A DNA stretch of 5,195 nt from a bacterium (GCA_029335935.2 JARJMV020000010.1:1-5195); one strand, 5' to 3'; shown: positions 1 through 4,915, counted from the first letter of the stretch. Numbers and translations are program-made. Notes: generated from the sequence alone by a model not told the origin.

Positions 1-416
1 TTGCCGACCCAAGCGGACTGTACGAGTGGATCCGTGAGAAACCTTACTACAAGGCTCATGAATACGATAAACTGGTTATAGACATCCTGGCTACTGATCC
101 AATCACGCGGGTTGCGGCGGGCATTCAAGGAGCGTTTTCTGGCGTGTCGGGGCTTCTTCTGCTGGTGGGTGCGCGGAAGTTGCTTCGGCTTCAGGAGCAG
201 GGGCGTCGTTTGGTGTTGGGGTTTGCGTTGGCATGGCTTATTTACGACGCGGTGTTTTTCGCTGTAGACCAGCTGTACTACGCGCCCTTGCGCACCAACC
301 TCGGCATTCCCGTAAGCCAAGACTACGGGATACCGCTGGACATCGTGTACGCGCTTGCGGCGCTCTACATTCTCACGCGCCCCTCGATCCAGCAGCTGTT
401 TACCCAAGAGAGCTAA
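1..416 (+). CDS. C-terminal part of an unrecognised multi-pass membrane protein (5' truncated by window edge)
   Basis: The frame is open from base 3 to the TAA at 414-416, giving 137 residues with no stop back to the window edge, so the gene begins outside the window. An in-frame GTG at 144 could be read as a start, but the preceding 47 codons look like real protein (a soluble stretch rich in Tyr, Glu and Lys followed by ATDPITRVAAGIQG), so I do not use it. Three hydrophobic segments can be seen: about residues 36-57 (ending in LLLLVGARKLL), about 68-88 (LVLGFALAWLIYDAVFF) and about 114-128 (DIVYALAALYIL). Charged residues between the first two (RKLLRLQEQGRR) suggest a cytoplasmic loop. I do not recognise the family and assign no function. 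The next gene is convergent, so the visible end shows no operon partner. Confidence 0.6.
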   Translation, partial: ADPSGLYEWIREKPYYKAHEYDKLVIDILATDPITRVAAGIQGAFSGVSGLLLLVGARKLLRLQEQGRRLVLGFALAWLIYDAVFFAVDQLYYAPLRTNLGIPVSQDYGIPLDIVYALAALYILTRPSIQQLFTQES

Positions 417-504
417 CGGACGGGGCGCACGATACCCTGTCGGCGTGTCTGACCTGATGAGGAGGCAACCCGCGTTCGAGGGGGAGGTCGCGGAAGGGCT
501 ATCT

Positions 505-525
505 GATTGTTCCCGTTGAACAATC
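505..525. terminator. Hairpin in convergent spacer, possible terminator of the membrane-protein gene
   Basis: GATTGTTC at 505-512 and GAACAATC at 518-525 form a perfect 8-bp stem with a 5-base loop (CCGTT). It lies about 90 bases after the membrane-protein stop codon. Neither strand has a T-run after the stem, so it is not a classical intrinsic terminator. Its role as a transcript end is inferred only from its place between two converging genes. Confidence 0.35.
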
Positions 526-541
526 TCAAGCGGAAGAGGCA

Positions 542-570
542 GGTGGGTGAGGGGGTGAACCTCACCCACC
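542..570 (-). terminator. Strong hairpin just after the PEP-CTERM gene, likely terminator
   Basis: GGTGGGTGAGG at 542-552 pairs perfectly with CCTCACCCACC at 560-570, an 11-bp GC-rich stem with a 7-base loop. It begins 14 bases past the stop codon of the minus-strand PEP-CTERM gene, the usual place for a transcription terminator. After the stem the minus strand reads TGCCTCTTCC, pyrimidine-rich but not a clean U-tract. It may stop or stabilise transcripts from either side of the convergent pair. Confidence 0.5.
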
Positions 571-584
571 GCGCGTAGCGAAGA

Positions 585-1469
585 TTATTTGCGCCGACGA
601 CGCAATGCCAGCAGACTCACGAAGCCACTGCCCAACGCCAGCAAGCTCGCAGGTTCAGGCACGACCTCGAAGTTGTAGGTTGTATACTGCCCGTTGAAGC
701 CGAAAGTGATGTTGTCTACGGCGCCTGTGAAACTACCTGACCAACCCGAGCCAAAACCTGCGTTGACAGAGACCAGATACAGCGTAGCATTCGCATCATT
801 TGCAGCTCCAATCCACTCCGGGATGGTCTTCAGGACAGCGTTTATGTTAGCGTTTGGATCCCCAAATCCCAAAGATGCGGTCGCCCAGAGCTTGTAGTTG
901 TTGCTGATGATATCGTCCGTCTGCCAGCTACCGGTGGGCGCAGTACCAAAGCCGTTATAGATACGCTCGAACACCAGATAGCCCGATGCTACCGAATTAT
1001 CTGAGTTCACACGCAGTATCCCCAGCCGCAGCACGGGGTGTAAATAATTAATCGTTGTGGAGATGCCGTCGCGATACCAGTCATAACTGAGGTGCGTGAG
1101 CTGGTTGAGCGTTCCCATAATCGAGTTCGGATTGTATGGATTGGGCACAAAATTACCGCCCACATTCACAGGGTCTACAAAATACTCGATGTCTGCCTTA
1201 GCGGTGCTGGAGGGACTGTTGAAGTAGACGGAGCCGTTGCCGCTGCGCGGATAGTTGTTGCGGATGCCGACCTGCCCGCCGCCGCGCGTGTTGTTGTAGA
1301 CCCAGTTCGAATGCCCAAAGGAAGAACCTTGATTGGCTGTCCCTGAGTTCGTGAACAGGTCGCCTGGCGCAGGGTTTAGCGAGTAGACTTTCACGGTCGT
1401 TTGCGCCATCAGTGCGGCGCTGAGCGTCATCAACCCAATCGTAAGACCAAGTTTAGCGGTTCTCTGCAT
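585..1469 (-). CDS. PEP-CTERM sorting domain-containing exported protein
   Basis: This is a 294-residue exported protein. Residues 1-22 form a signal peptide: basic MQRTAK, a hydrophobic core LGLTIGLMTLSAAL, and a likely cleavage after AMA before QTT. The last 25 residues are a PEP-CTERM anchor: VPEPAS at 270-275, a hydrophobic segment LLALGSGFVSLLAL, and the basic tail RRRRK. In this family the tail is processed by an exosortase/archaeosortase-type enzyme, and proteins are typically delivered to the surface or extracellular matrix; no sortase gene is visible here. The middle is rich in Asn, Gly, Ser, Thr and Tyr, like a secreted beta-rich domain, and AVDNITFGF near the anchor is a common pre-anchor feature in such proteins. 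The substrate or partner is unknown. The start is supported by AGGAGG 8 bases upstream of ATG. The gene is transcribed divergently from hsp20. Confidence 0.85.
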   Translation of the reverse strand: MQRTAKLGLTIGLMTLSAALMAQTTVKVYSLNPAPGDLFTNSGTANQGSSFGHSNWVYNNTRGGGQVGIRNNYPRSGNGSVYFNSPSSTAKADIEYFVDPVNVGGNFVPNPYNPNSIMGTLNQLTHLSYDWYRDGISTTINYLHPVLRLGILRVNSDNSVASGYLVFERIYNGFGTAPTGSWQTDDIISNNYKLWATASLGFGDPNANINAVLKTIPEWIGAANDANATLYLVSVNAGFGSGWSGSFTGAVDNITFGFNGQYTTYNFEVVPEPASLLALGSGFVSLLALRRRRK

Positions 1470-1477
1470 TGTTTTGA

Positions 1478-1483
1478 CCTCCT
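1478..1483 (-). promoter_or_regulatory. Ribosome binding site of the PEP-CTERM gene
   Basis: The minus strand reads AGGAGG here, a full Shine-Dalgarno match, 8 bases before the ATG at 1469-1467. It fixes the start at the head of the signal peptide. Confidence 0.85.
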
Positions 1484-1486
1484 AAC

Positions 1487-1507
1487 AGCACAGTATTTGA
1501 CAGTGCT
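1487..1507. promoter_or_regulatory. Imperfect inverted repeat, CIRCE-like, over the hsp20-side -35 box
   Basis: AGCACaGT at 1487-1494 and ACaGTGCT at 1500-1507 form an inverted repeat with one mismatch. The arms carry the AGCAC/GTGCT core of CIRCE, the HrcA operator of heat-shock genes (TTAGCACTC-N9-GAGTGCTAA). However, core-to-core spacing is two bases shorter than in CIRCE and the outer bases match only partly (right arm CAGTGCTTA, 7 of 9; left arm 5 of 9). It covers the TTGACA box at 1497-1502. Identity as an HrcA site is weak inference; a binding site for some repressor is plausible. Confidence 0.3.
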
Positions 1508-1524
1508 TAGTCTGTCGATATATA
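1497..1524 (+). promoter_or_regulatory. Sigma70-type promoter pointing toward hsp20
   Basis: TTGACA at 1497-1502 is a perfect -35 hexamer. It is followed after 16 bases by TATATA at 1519-1524, five of six matches to TATAAT. Transcription would start near 1531 and read into hsp20, leaving a leader of about 225 bases. No other plus-strand gene lies in between. The TATATA is self-complementary and could also act as a -10 for the opposite gene, though I see no good -35 for it on the minus strand. Both boxes overlap inverted repeats, which suggests repression at the promoter. Confidence 0.6.
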
Positions 1525-1530
1525 CAGACT
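1509..1530. promoter_or_regulatory. Perfect palindromic operator with LexA-box-like core over the -10 box
   Basis: AGTCTGT at 1509-1515 and ACAGACT at 1524-1530 are perfect 7-bp inverted arms separated by CGATATAT. The core CTGT-N8-ACAG with an AT-rich middle has the form of the LexA (SOS) box of gammaproteobacteria. It covers the TATATA -10 element of the plus-strand promoter, an ideal place for a repressor. LexA boxes differ between phyla, so calling this a LexA site is inference; an operator for an unknown dimeric repressor is the safer reading. Confidence 0.45.
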
Positions 1531-1672
1531 CAAAAAGCGCACGGAATCGGACAATCTCGGTGCAGCTTTCGTGCCAAATTCGTGTGTATGTGCAGGTAAA
1601 CCTATCGGATTTGTGGGGTGATGGGATGTTGTGCTGGGTGGAAAGGGCATTTGCATCGCGTCTGGGTGGGAA

Positions 1673-1747
1673 CTTTTTCATGCCCCGATTCGTAAACTTG
1701 AGTGGAAGGTACTCAAGAGACCTTCCACAAAAACACTCAATAAGGAG
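1673..1747 (+). promoter_or_regulatory. Candidate fourU-like RNA thermometer ahead of hsp20
   Basis: CUUUUU at 1673-1678 can pair with AAGGAG of the Shine-Dalgarno sequence at 1742-1747 (four Watson-Crick and two G-U pairs). The helix would enclose a hairpin region in which two perfect stems exclude each other: CTTGAGT 1697-1703 with ACTCAAG 1711-1717, or GTGGAAGGT 1702-1710 with ACCTTCCAC 1720-1728. TTGAGT 1698-1703 can also pair with ACTCAA 1735-1740, extending the second form. FourU elements in which a U-run masks the Shine-Dalgarno sequence control small heat-shock genes elsewhere (agsA in Salmonella). The pairings are visible in the sequence; thermometer function is inference. Confidence 0.35.
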
Positions 1748-1748
1748 G
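1742..1748 (+). promoter_or_regulatory. Ribosome binding site that sets the hsp20 start
   Basis: AAGGAGG is a strong Shine-Dalgarno match. Only one base separates it from the ATG at 1750, too close for initiation, whereas the in-frame ATG at 1756 lies 7 bases away, the normal distance. It therefore selects 1756 as the start codon. Confidence 0.85.
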
Positions 1749-1755
1749 GATGACG

Positions 1756-2241
1756 ATGCGATTACCAGTACGACGCGAACCGGAGACGGTAGTGGCGCGT
1801 TGGAACCCATTCCGTGAGATGGATCAGTTCCGACGCGAGATGGATGAGCTGTTCAATCGCTTCTTCGATTGGCGGCCGGCGGCGATAGCGGCTCCAGAGT
1901 TCGAGTTCACACCTGCGTTGGATGTCTATGAGACGCCTGAGGAGTTCGTGGTGTTCGTCACGGCGCCGGGCGTGTCGGAGAAGGATCTCCAGGTAGAGAT
2001 TTCGAACGGCACGCTGACGGTATCGGGCGAGCGCAAGGCGTTGATTGAGGGCGAAAATGTGCAGGCGCACTACATCAGTCGTCTGGGCGGCTACGGCAAG
2101 TTTAGCGTGACCTACACGCTACCCACCGCGATCGACGAGAACAAGGTGAAAGCCGTCTACAAGAACGGCGTGTTGGAGGTGCGCTTGCCCAAAGCCGAGT
2201 CGGCCAAGCCGAAGTCGGTGAAGGTGGAGTTCGAGAAGTAG
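1756..2241 (+). CDS. Hsp20/alpha-crystallin family small heat-shock protein
   Basis: This ATP-independent cytoplasmic chaperone would bind unfolding proteins and hold them for refolding by DnaK or ClpB-type machines (family knowledge). It has 161 residues. The N-terminal arm contains WNPFREMDQF and ELFNRFFDW, the usual amphipathic segment of bacterial class members. The alpha-crystallin domain spans about 51-146, from FTPALDVYETPEEFVV through APGVSEKDLQVEI to the signature AVYKNGVLEVRLPK (A133, N137-G138-V139-L140). The C-terminal tail has VKV at 155-157, in place of the I-X-I motif that docks subunits into oligomers. I start at ATG 1756, not the in-frame ATG at 1750, because of ribosome binding site spacing. 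The gene stands alone: divergent from the PEP-CTERM gene and convergent with zwf. Its upstream region carries a strong promoter, palindromes and leader hairpins, so control at both DNA and RNA levels is plausible. Confidence 0.93.
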   Translation: MRLPVRREPETVVARWNPFREMDQFRREMDELFNRFFDWRPAAIAAPEFEFTPALDVYETPEEFVVFVTAPGVSEKDLQVEISNGTLTVSGERKALIEGENVQAHYISRLGGYGKFSVTYTLPTAIDENKVKAVYKNGVLEVRLPKAESAKPKSVKVEFEK

Positions 2242-2252
2242 AACATCTCCGT

Positions 2253-2276
2253 GCGCGGCGGCTGCGGCTGCCGCGC
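2253..2276. terminator. GC-rich hairpin between hsp20 and zwf
   Basis: GCGCGGC at 2253-2259 pairs with GCCGCGC at 2270-2276. As plus-strand RNA the stem extends through a G-U and two G-C pairs to a UGCG tetraloop, about 10 bp in all. It starts 11 bases after the hsp20 stop, and its last base is the final base of the zwf stop codon on the other strand. No T-run follows on either strand. It probably helps end hsp20 transcripts; in the zwf direction one pair becomes an A-C mismatch. Confidence 0.45.
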
Positions 2277-3724
2277 TACGGTTTCAACGGTCGCCAGTGG
2301 TGTTGCTCCGAGTCGAGGATGCGCACGGCTTCTGGGGGTCCCTCGCTGCCTGCAGGGTAGGTGGGGAGGGGATTGGCGTCGCTTTGCCATGCTTTGAGGA
2401 TTGGGTCTAACACGCGCCATGCCCATTCCACCTCGTCGAAGCGCAGGAAGTGTTGCCGATTGCCCTCCAGCGCGTCTAACAGCAGCGTGGTGTAGGCGTC
2501 GAAGCCGTCCTGTCCAGCCTCGCGGTAGGGAGCGCGCAACACAATCGTGCGCGGGGTCAGCTCCAGCCCAACGCGCTTTGCTTGCGCCATCAGGTAGATG
2601 GCTTCCGCAGGCTTCATCTCGAAGATGCACCAGTTCGGCTCCAGACGGTCCAGAGGCGTCTCGCGGAACAGGTGGAGCGGCGGGGTTTTGAACTGCACGG
2701 CGATTTCGCTACGGTCGGCAGCGAGCCGTTTGCCTGTGCGCAAGTAGAACGGCACGCCGCGCCAGCGCCAGTTGTCCACATAGAACTTCACGGCCGCGTA
2801 AGTTTCCGTCGTGGAGTCGTGAGGGATGCCCTCCTCCTCCAGGTAGCCGCGCACGCGCGTCTCGCCGATTGTGCCTGCGGTATACTGCGCGCGCACGGCG
2901 AATGCGTTTACCGCGCTGCGGGGGATAGGACGCACGCTTTTGAGCACTTTCACCTTCTCCGTGCGCAGGTCGTCGTACACGAGGCTACTGGGCGGCTCCA
3001 TCGCCGTCAGCGTGAAGAGCTGGATAAGGTGGTTCTGGATCATATCGCGCAGCGCGCCTGCTTGGTCATAGTAGCTGGCGCGCCCCTCCAGCCCCGACGA
3101 CTCCGCCGCCGTGATTTGCACATGCTCGACATAGTTGCGATTCCACAGCGGCTCCAGCAACAGGTTCGCAAAACGGAACACCAAGATATTCTGCACGGTC
3201 TCCTTTCCCAGATAGTGGTCGATTCGGAAAATCTGTTCCTCGCGCCAGTGGGTACGCACTTGCCGATCGAGCGTCTGTGCGCTTTCCAAGTCATAGCCGA
3301 ACGGCTTTTCGAGGATGAGGCGTCGGAAGCCGTGCGTTTCGTCGTGCAGCCCAGCGTGGGCGAGCAGTTGGCTAGCGGTCGCAAACACGCCAGGCGGCAA
3401 GGCGAGATAGAAGAGCGCGTTGCCCTGAGTGTAGGGCTGCAGTTGGCACACGCCCGCCTCATCCAGCCCGCCCTGCACATAGGCAACGAACCGCTGGCAG
3501 AACCGTTCCCAGCCGTCCAACGACTGGCCTTGCCGTCGCTGCTCGGCTTCGGCCTCCTGTAAATATTGCTCGAGGGTGTAGGAGCGTCGGGCATACAACA
3601 CGATGCGCACTGTGTCGGGCAACGCGCGCGCTGCGCACAGCTGGGACAGAGCAGGCAATAACAGACGGCGCGCCAAGTCGCCCGTCGCGCCGAAAATCAC
3701 GATAGTCGTCTCACGCTCGTGCAT
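2276..3724 (-). CDS. zwf: Glucose-6-phosphate 1-dehydrogenase
   Basis: This cytoplasmic enzyme oxidises glucose 6-phosphate to 6-phosphogluconolactone with NAD(P)+, the first step of the oxidative pentose phosphate pathway. At 482 residues it is close to the usual length (about 480-510). Residues 8-20 ([13 protein letters not shown]) are the Rossmann dinucleotide-binding motif. R46-R47 in YARRSY lie where NADP-contacting arginines occur in relatives. EKPFGYD (139-145) carries the substrate lysine K140. RIDHYLGKE (167-175) is the family active-site signature with D169 and H170. NHL (231-233) supplies the likely catalytic base H232. [10 protein letters not shown] (325-334) and the C-terminal YPAGSEGP complete the pattern. 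No key residue seems missing. A TAA lies 9 bases upstream in frame, so ATG 3724 is the earliest possible start, yet no clear Shine-Dalgarno sequence precedes it. No gnd, pgl or opcA neighbour is visible. An IS630 element lies 76 bases upstream. Confidence 0.95.
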   Translation of the reverse strand: MHERETTIVIFGATGDLARRLLLPALSQLCAARALPDTVRIVLYARRSYTLEQYLQEAEAEQRRQGQSLDGWERFCQRFVAYVQGGLDEAGVCQLQPYTQGNALFYLALPPGVFATASQLLAHAGLHDETHGFRRLILEKPFGYDLESAQTLDRQVRTHWREEQIFRIDHYLGKETVQNILVFRFANLLLEPLWNRNYVEHVQITAAESSGLEGRASYYDQAGALRDMIQNHLIQLFTLTAMEPPSSLVYDDLRTEKVKVLKSVRPIPRSAVNAFAVRAQYTAGTIGETRVRGYLEEEGIPHDSTTETYAAVKFYVDNWRWRGVPFYLRTGKRLAADRSEIAVQFKTPPLHLFRETPLDRLEPNWCIFEMKPAEAIYLMAQAKRVGLELTPRTIVLRAPYREAGQDGFDAYTTLLLDALEGNRQHFLRFDEVEWAWRVLDPILKAWQSDANPLPTYPAGSEGPPEAVRILDSEQHHWRPLKP

Positions 3725-3733
3725 GACGGCTTA

Positions 3734-3739
3734 AGGATA
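3734..3739 (-). promoter_or_regulatory. -10-like box immediately ahead of zwf
   Basis: The minus strand reads TATCCT here (TANNNT form), with 9 bases between it and the zwf ATG. Transcription from it would start at or next to the ATG, giving a leaderless or nearly leaderless message, which fits the missing Shine-Dalgarno sequence. There is no TTGACA-like box 16-18 bases upstream, so support is modest. Confidence 0.3.
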
Positions 3740-3798
3740 CCTGCGACAGAAACGGCGTCGCCGCCAAACACGCCAAGCTGTTAGTTCTTTCGGTGTAC

Positions 3799-3800
3799 TA
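3799..3800. repeat. TA target-site duplication, left copy
   Basis: This TA directly abuts the left inverted repeat, and a second TA at 4894-4895 abuts the right one. IS630/Tc1/mariner elements insert at TA and duplicate it. Confidence 0.8.
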
Positions 3801-3812
3801 AGTTCCTCAAAT
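3801..3812 (+). repeat. Left terminal inverted repeat of the IS630 element
   Basis: AGTTCCTCAAAT here is the exact reverse complement of 4882-4893. Similarity continues imperfectly inward (17 of the first 21 positions match by my count). The transposase TGA stop codon (3809-3807 on the minus strand) lies inside this repeat. Confidence 0.9.
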
Positions 3813-4433
3813 ATTAAAAAGTCCCTGTTCCACCTGAGCCGCCAACGCCTCCAACCCTGTCTCTACACCCGCACGCAACGCACACACATCCGCATACCAA
3901 CGACGCGGCAACAAACGCGCCTTCAACTCTAACCAACAACGCTCCACCAAGTTCAACTGCGGACTATACGCAGGCAACACATACACAAACAACCCACGCG
4001 ACGCCCACGCCCCGAAACGCGACTCCACCACACGCGCCGTGTGATACGACGCCCGATCCCACACCACCACCACAGGACGCGCCCGCGACGCTCGCGCCGC
4101 CAAACGCTCCAGCCACGCTACCACCGTCTCCGCGTTGACACGCCCCTCCACCACCTGCCACTCCAATCGCCAACGCCCCCCGCACAGCCCTAATCCTCCA
4201 ATCACATTCACCCGCGACGGCTTGCCTGCCTGCTTGGGCACGCACACAGGCTGACCCGACGGACACCAACTGTAGGTCGGCTCCGCGGCTAAACTGCACC
4301 CCGTCTCGTCCACATACCATAATTCATACAGGTTCGCGACAGCCCCCTTTTGAGGTGCGCCAAGTCCTCGCAGGCGTCGGCGTACTCTTGGGGGTTGGGA
4401 CGCTTGGCAGGCACATAGCGGGTGCGTCGCCAC
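3807..4433 (-). CDS. IS630-family transposase, catalytic DDE half (orfB)
   Basis: This frame encodes the RNase H-like catalytic domain that cuts and joins DNA at TA. The triad is complete: D42 in LWYVDETG, D126 in VVVWDRASYH and E164 in SPQLNLVERCW, numbering from nominal ATG 4433, with 37 residues between the second Asp and the Glu. The protein ends in EQGLFNI with its stop inside the terminal repeat. The first 28 or so residues of this nominal frame (MATHPLCACQ...) do not look like transposase and overlap the HTH-half frame. Real homology begins at about QKGAVANLYELW, next to the A4G5 run at 4343-4351. The natural product is therefore a fusion reached by a -1 frame change from the upstream half, 346 residues in all, a normal family length. 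As it stands, this half is expressed only if the ribosome or polymerase slips, or if the frame change is a mutation. Confidence 0.75.
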   Translation of the reverse strand: MATHPLCACQASQPPRVRRRLRGLGAPQKGAVANLYELWYVDETGCSLAAEPTYSWCPSGQPVCVPKQAGKPSRVNVIGGLGLCGGRWRLEWQVVEGRVNAETVVAWLERLAARASRARPVVVVWDRASYHTARVVESRFGAWASRGLFVYVLPAYSPQLNLVERCWLELKARLLPRRWYADVCALRAGVETGLEALAAQVEQGLFNI

Positions 4434-4846
4434 ACAAAGCCTGCCCGTCGCAGGAACTGGCGGATGGTCTCGATATGCACCTGCACGCCGTACTGCTGAT
4501 GCAGCAGTTCAGCGAGTTGGGCGCAAGTCCACGCGCGGTCGGCTTGACGCAGGCAGTGGAGGAGGGTGGTGCGCATTTGGGGGGTGAGTACGGGGGCGCG
4601 TCCAGGATGGGGACGGTCTTCCAGCACGGCGAGACCGTATTTGCGGAAGCGTGTGAGCAGGCGTTTGATGGTGTCAGGGTGGAGGGGGACATACTGGGCG
4701 ATTTGTTCGTGGGTTTCGCCGCGTGCAGCGCGTCGGAGGACTTGGGCGCGTATTCGTGGTCTGGGGTTGGGGTGGGTCTACTCGATGCGTTGCAAGCACG
4801 CTTCTTCAGTGGGCGTGAGCGTGATAGGTAAGCGTTTTCGTGCCAT
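4289..4846 (-). pseudogene. IS630-family transposase, N-terminal helix-turn-helix half (orfA), interrupted by an amber codon
   Basis: Reading starts at ATG 4846 (MARKRLPITLTPTEEACLQRIE), meets TAG at 4780-4778, and continues in the same frame as THPNPRPRIRAQVLRRAARG and beyond. The part after the stop is classic IS630 DNA-binding sequence: GETHEQIAQYVPLHPDTIKR is a helix-turn-helix, followed by KYGLAVLEDRPHPGRAPVLT, the family linker, and a second helical module with IETIRQFLRRAGFVWRR. The frame then leaves the homology at DLAHLK, beside AAAAGGGGG, and ends out of frame at 4289. The TAG is one base from CAG or AAG, so a point mutation is likely. An internal restart at ATG 4627 would lack the first HTH. 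No Shine-Dalgarno sequence is seen before ATG 4846. It is probably inactive unless both the stop and the frame are recoded. Confidence 0.7.
4343..4351 (-). other. A4G5 run at the transposase frame change
   Basis: The minus strand reads AAAAGGGGG. Upstream codons are CTC AAA AGG GGG CTG (HTH-half frame); the DDE-half frame reads CAA AAG GGG GCT, one base back. A -1 slip in this run joins the halves without losing homology. It is not a textbook X-XXY-YYZ tandem slip in this phase, so slippage on the G-run, polymerase slippage or a one-base indel are all possible. Confidence 0.55.
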
Positions 4847-4881
4847 AGTGGGGGTATTCCATACTTTGGCGGCGCTTTCAC

Positions 4882-4893
4882 ATTTGAGGAACT
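4882..4893 (-). repeat. Right terminal inverted repeat of the IS630 element
   Basis: ATTTGAGGAACT is the exact reverse complement of 3801-3812 and lies 36 bases upstream of the transposase ATG. Confidence 0.9.
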
Positions 4894-4895
4894 TA
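4894..4895. repeat. TA target-site duplication, right copy
   Basis: TA directly follows the right inverted repeat and matches the TA at 3799-3800. Removing the element and one TA restores the junction GTGTAC-TA-TGTAATCC. Confidence 0.8.
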
Positions 4896-4915
4896 TGTAA
4901 TCCGTCGTTCTTAGG

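Larger units (their letters stand above)
1531..1755 (+). other. Long hsp20 leader (predicted 5' untranslated region)
   Basis: From the predicted start of transcription to the hsp20 ATG there are about 225 bases without a convincing gene. Two open frames cross the region, but neither has recognisable protein character and both overlap the flanking genes in other frames. The stretch holds a short direct repeat, CTGGGTGG at 1634-1641 and 1662-1669, a T-run at 1674-1678, and a cluster of overlapping hairpins at 1697-1740 just ahead of the ribosome binding site. Confidence 0.45.
3801..4893 (-). mobile_element. IS630-family insertion sequence, complete end to end, 1093 bp
   Basis: The ends are 12-bp perfect inverted repeats, 3801-3812 and 4882-4893, flanked by TA on both sides as expected for IS630/Tc1/mariner transposition. 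The inside is filled by one minus-strand transposase gene split over two frames, with an HTH half (4352-4846) and a DDE half (3807-4350). Length and organisation fit the family. It sits between zwf and a glmL-like gene, which would otherwise be divergent neighbours, with the transposase reading toward zwf. The ends and target duplication are intact, but the transposase has an amber codon and a frame change, so self-mobility is doubtful. A full transposase elsewhere in the genome could still move it. Confidence 0.9.

Noticed and set aside
144..416. Complete 90-residue membrane protein starting at GTG 144
   Set aside because: The same frame is open to the window edge with plausible protein sequence upstream and there is no Shine-Dalgarno sequence before the GTG; it is an internal codon of a truncated gene.
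457..519. Short ORF of 20 codons (MRRQPAFEG...) in the convergent spacer
   Set aside because: No ribosome binding site before the ATG, no recognisable features, and it overlaps the hairpin at 505-525.
1430..1810. 126-residue minus-strand frame over the same control region
   Set aside because: It overlaps the true PEP-CTERM start, which has AGGAGG, and runs antisense into hsp20; its composition looks random.
1401..1817. 138-residue plus-strand frame crossing the PEP-CTERM start and the hsp20 start
   Set aside because: It overlaps two well-supported genes and the control region, has no ribosome binding site and no domain-like sequence.
2582..3562. 326-residue plus-strand frame antisense to zwf
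   Set aside because: It lies wholly inside zwf, which has every family motif. Long antisense frames are common opposite GC-rich genes, and this one has low-complexity Arg/Ala/Leu sequence.
4355..4831. 158-residue plus-strand frame inside the IS element
   Set aside because: It is antisense to the transposase HTH half, which has clear family motifs.
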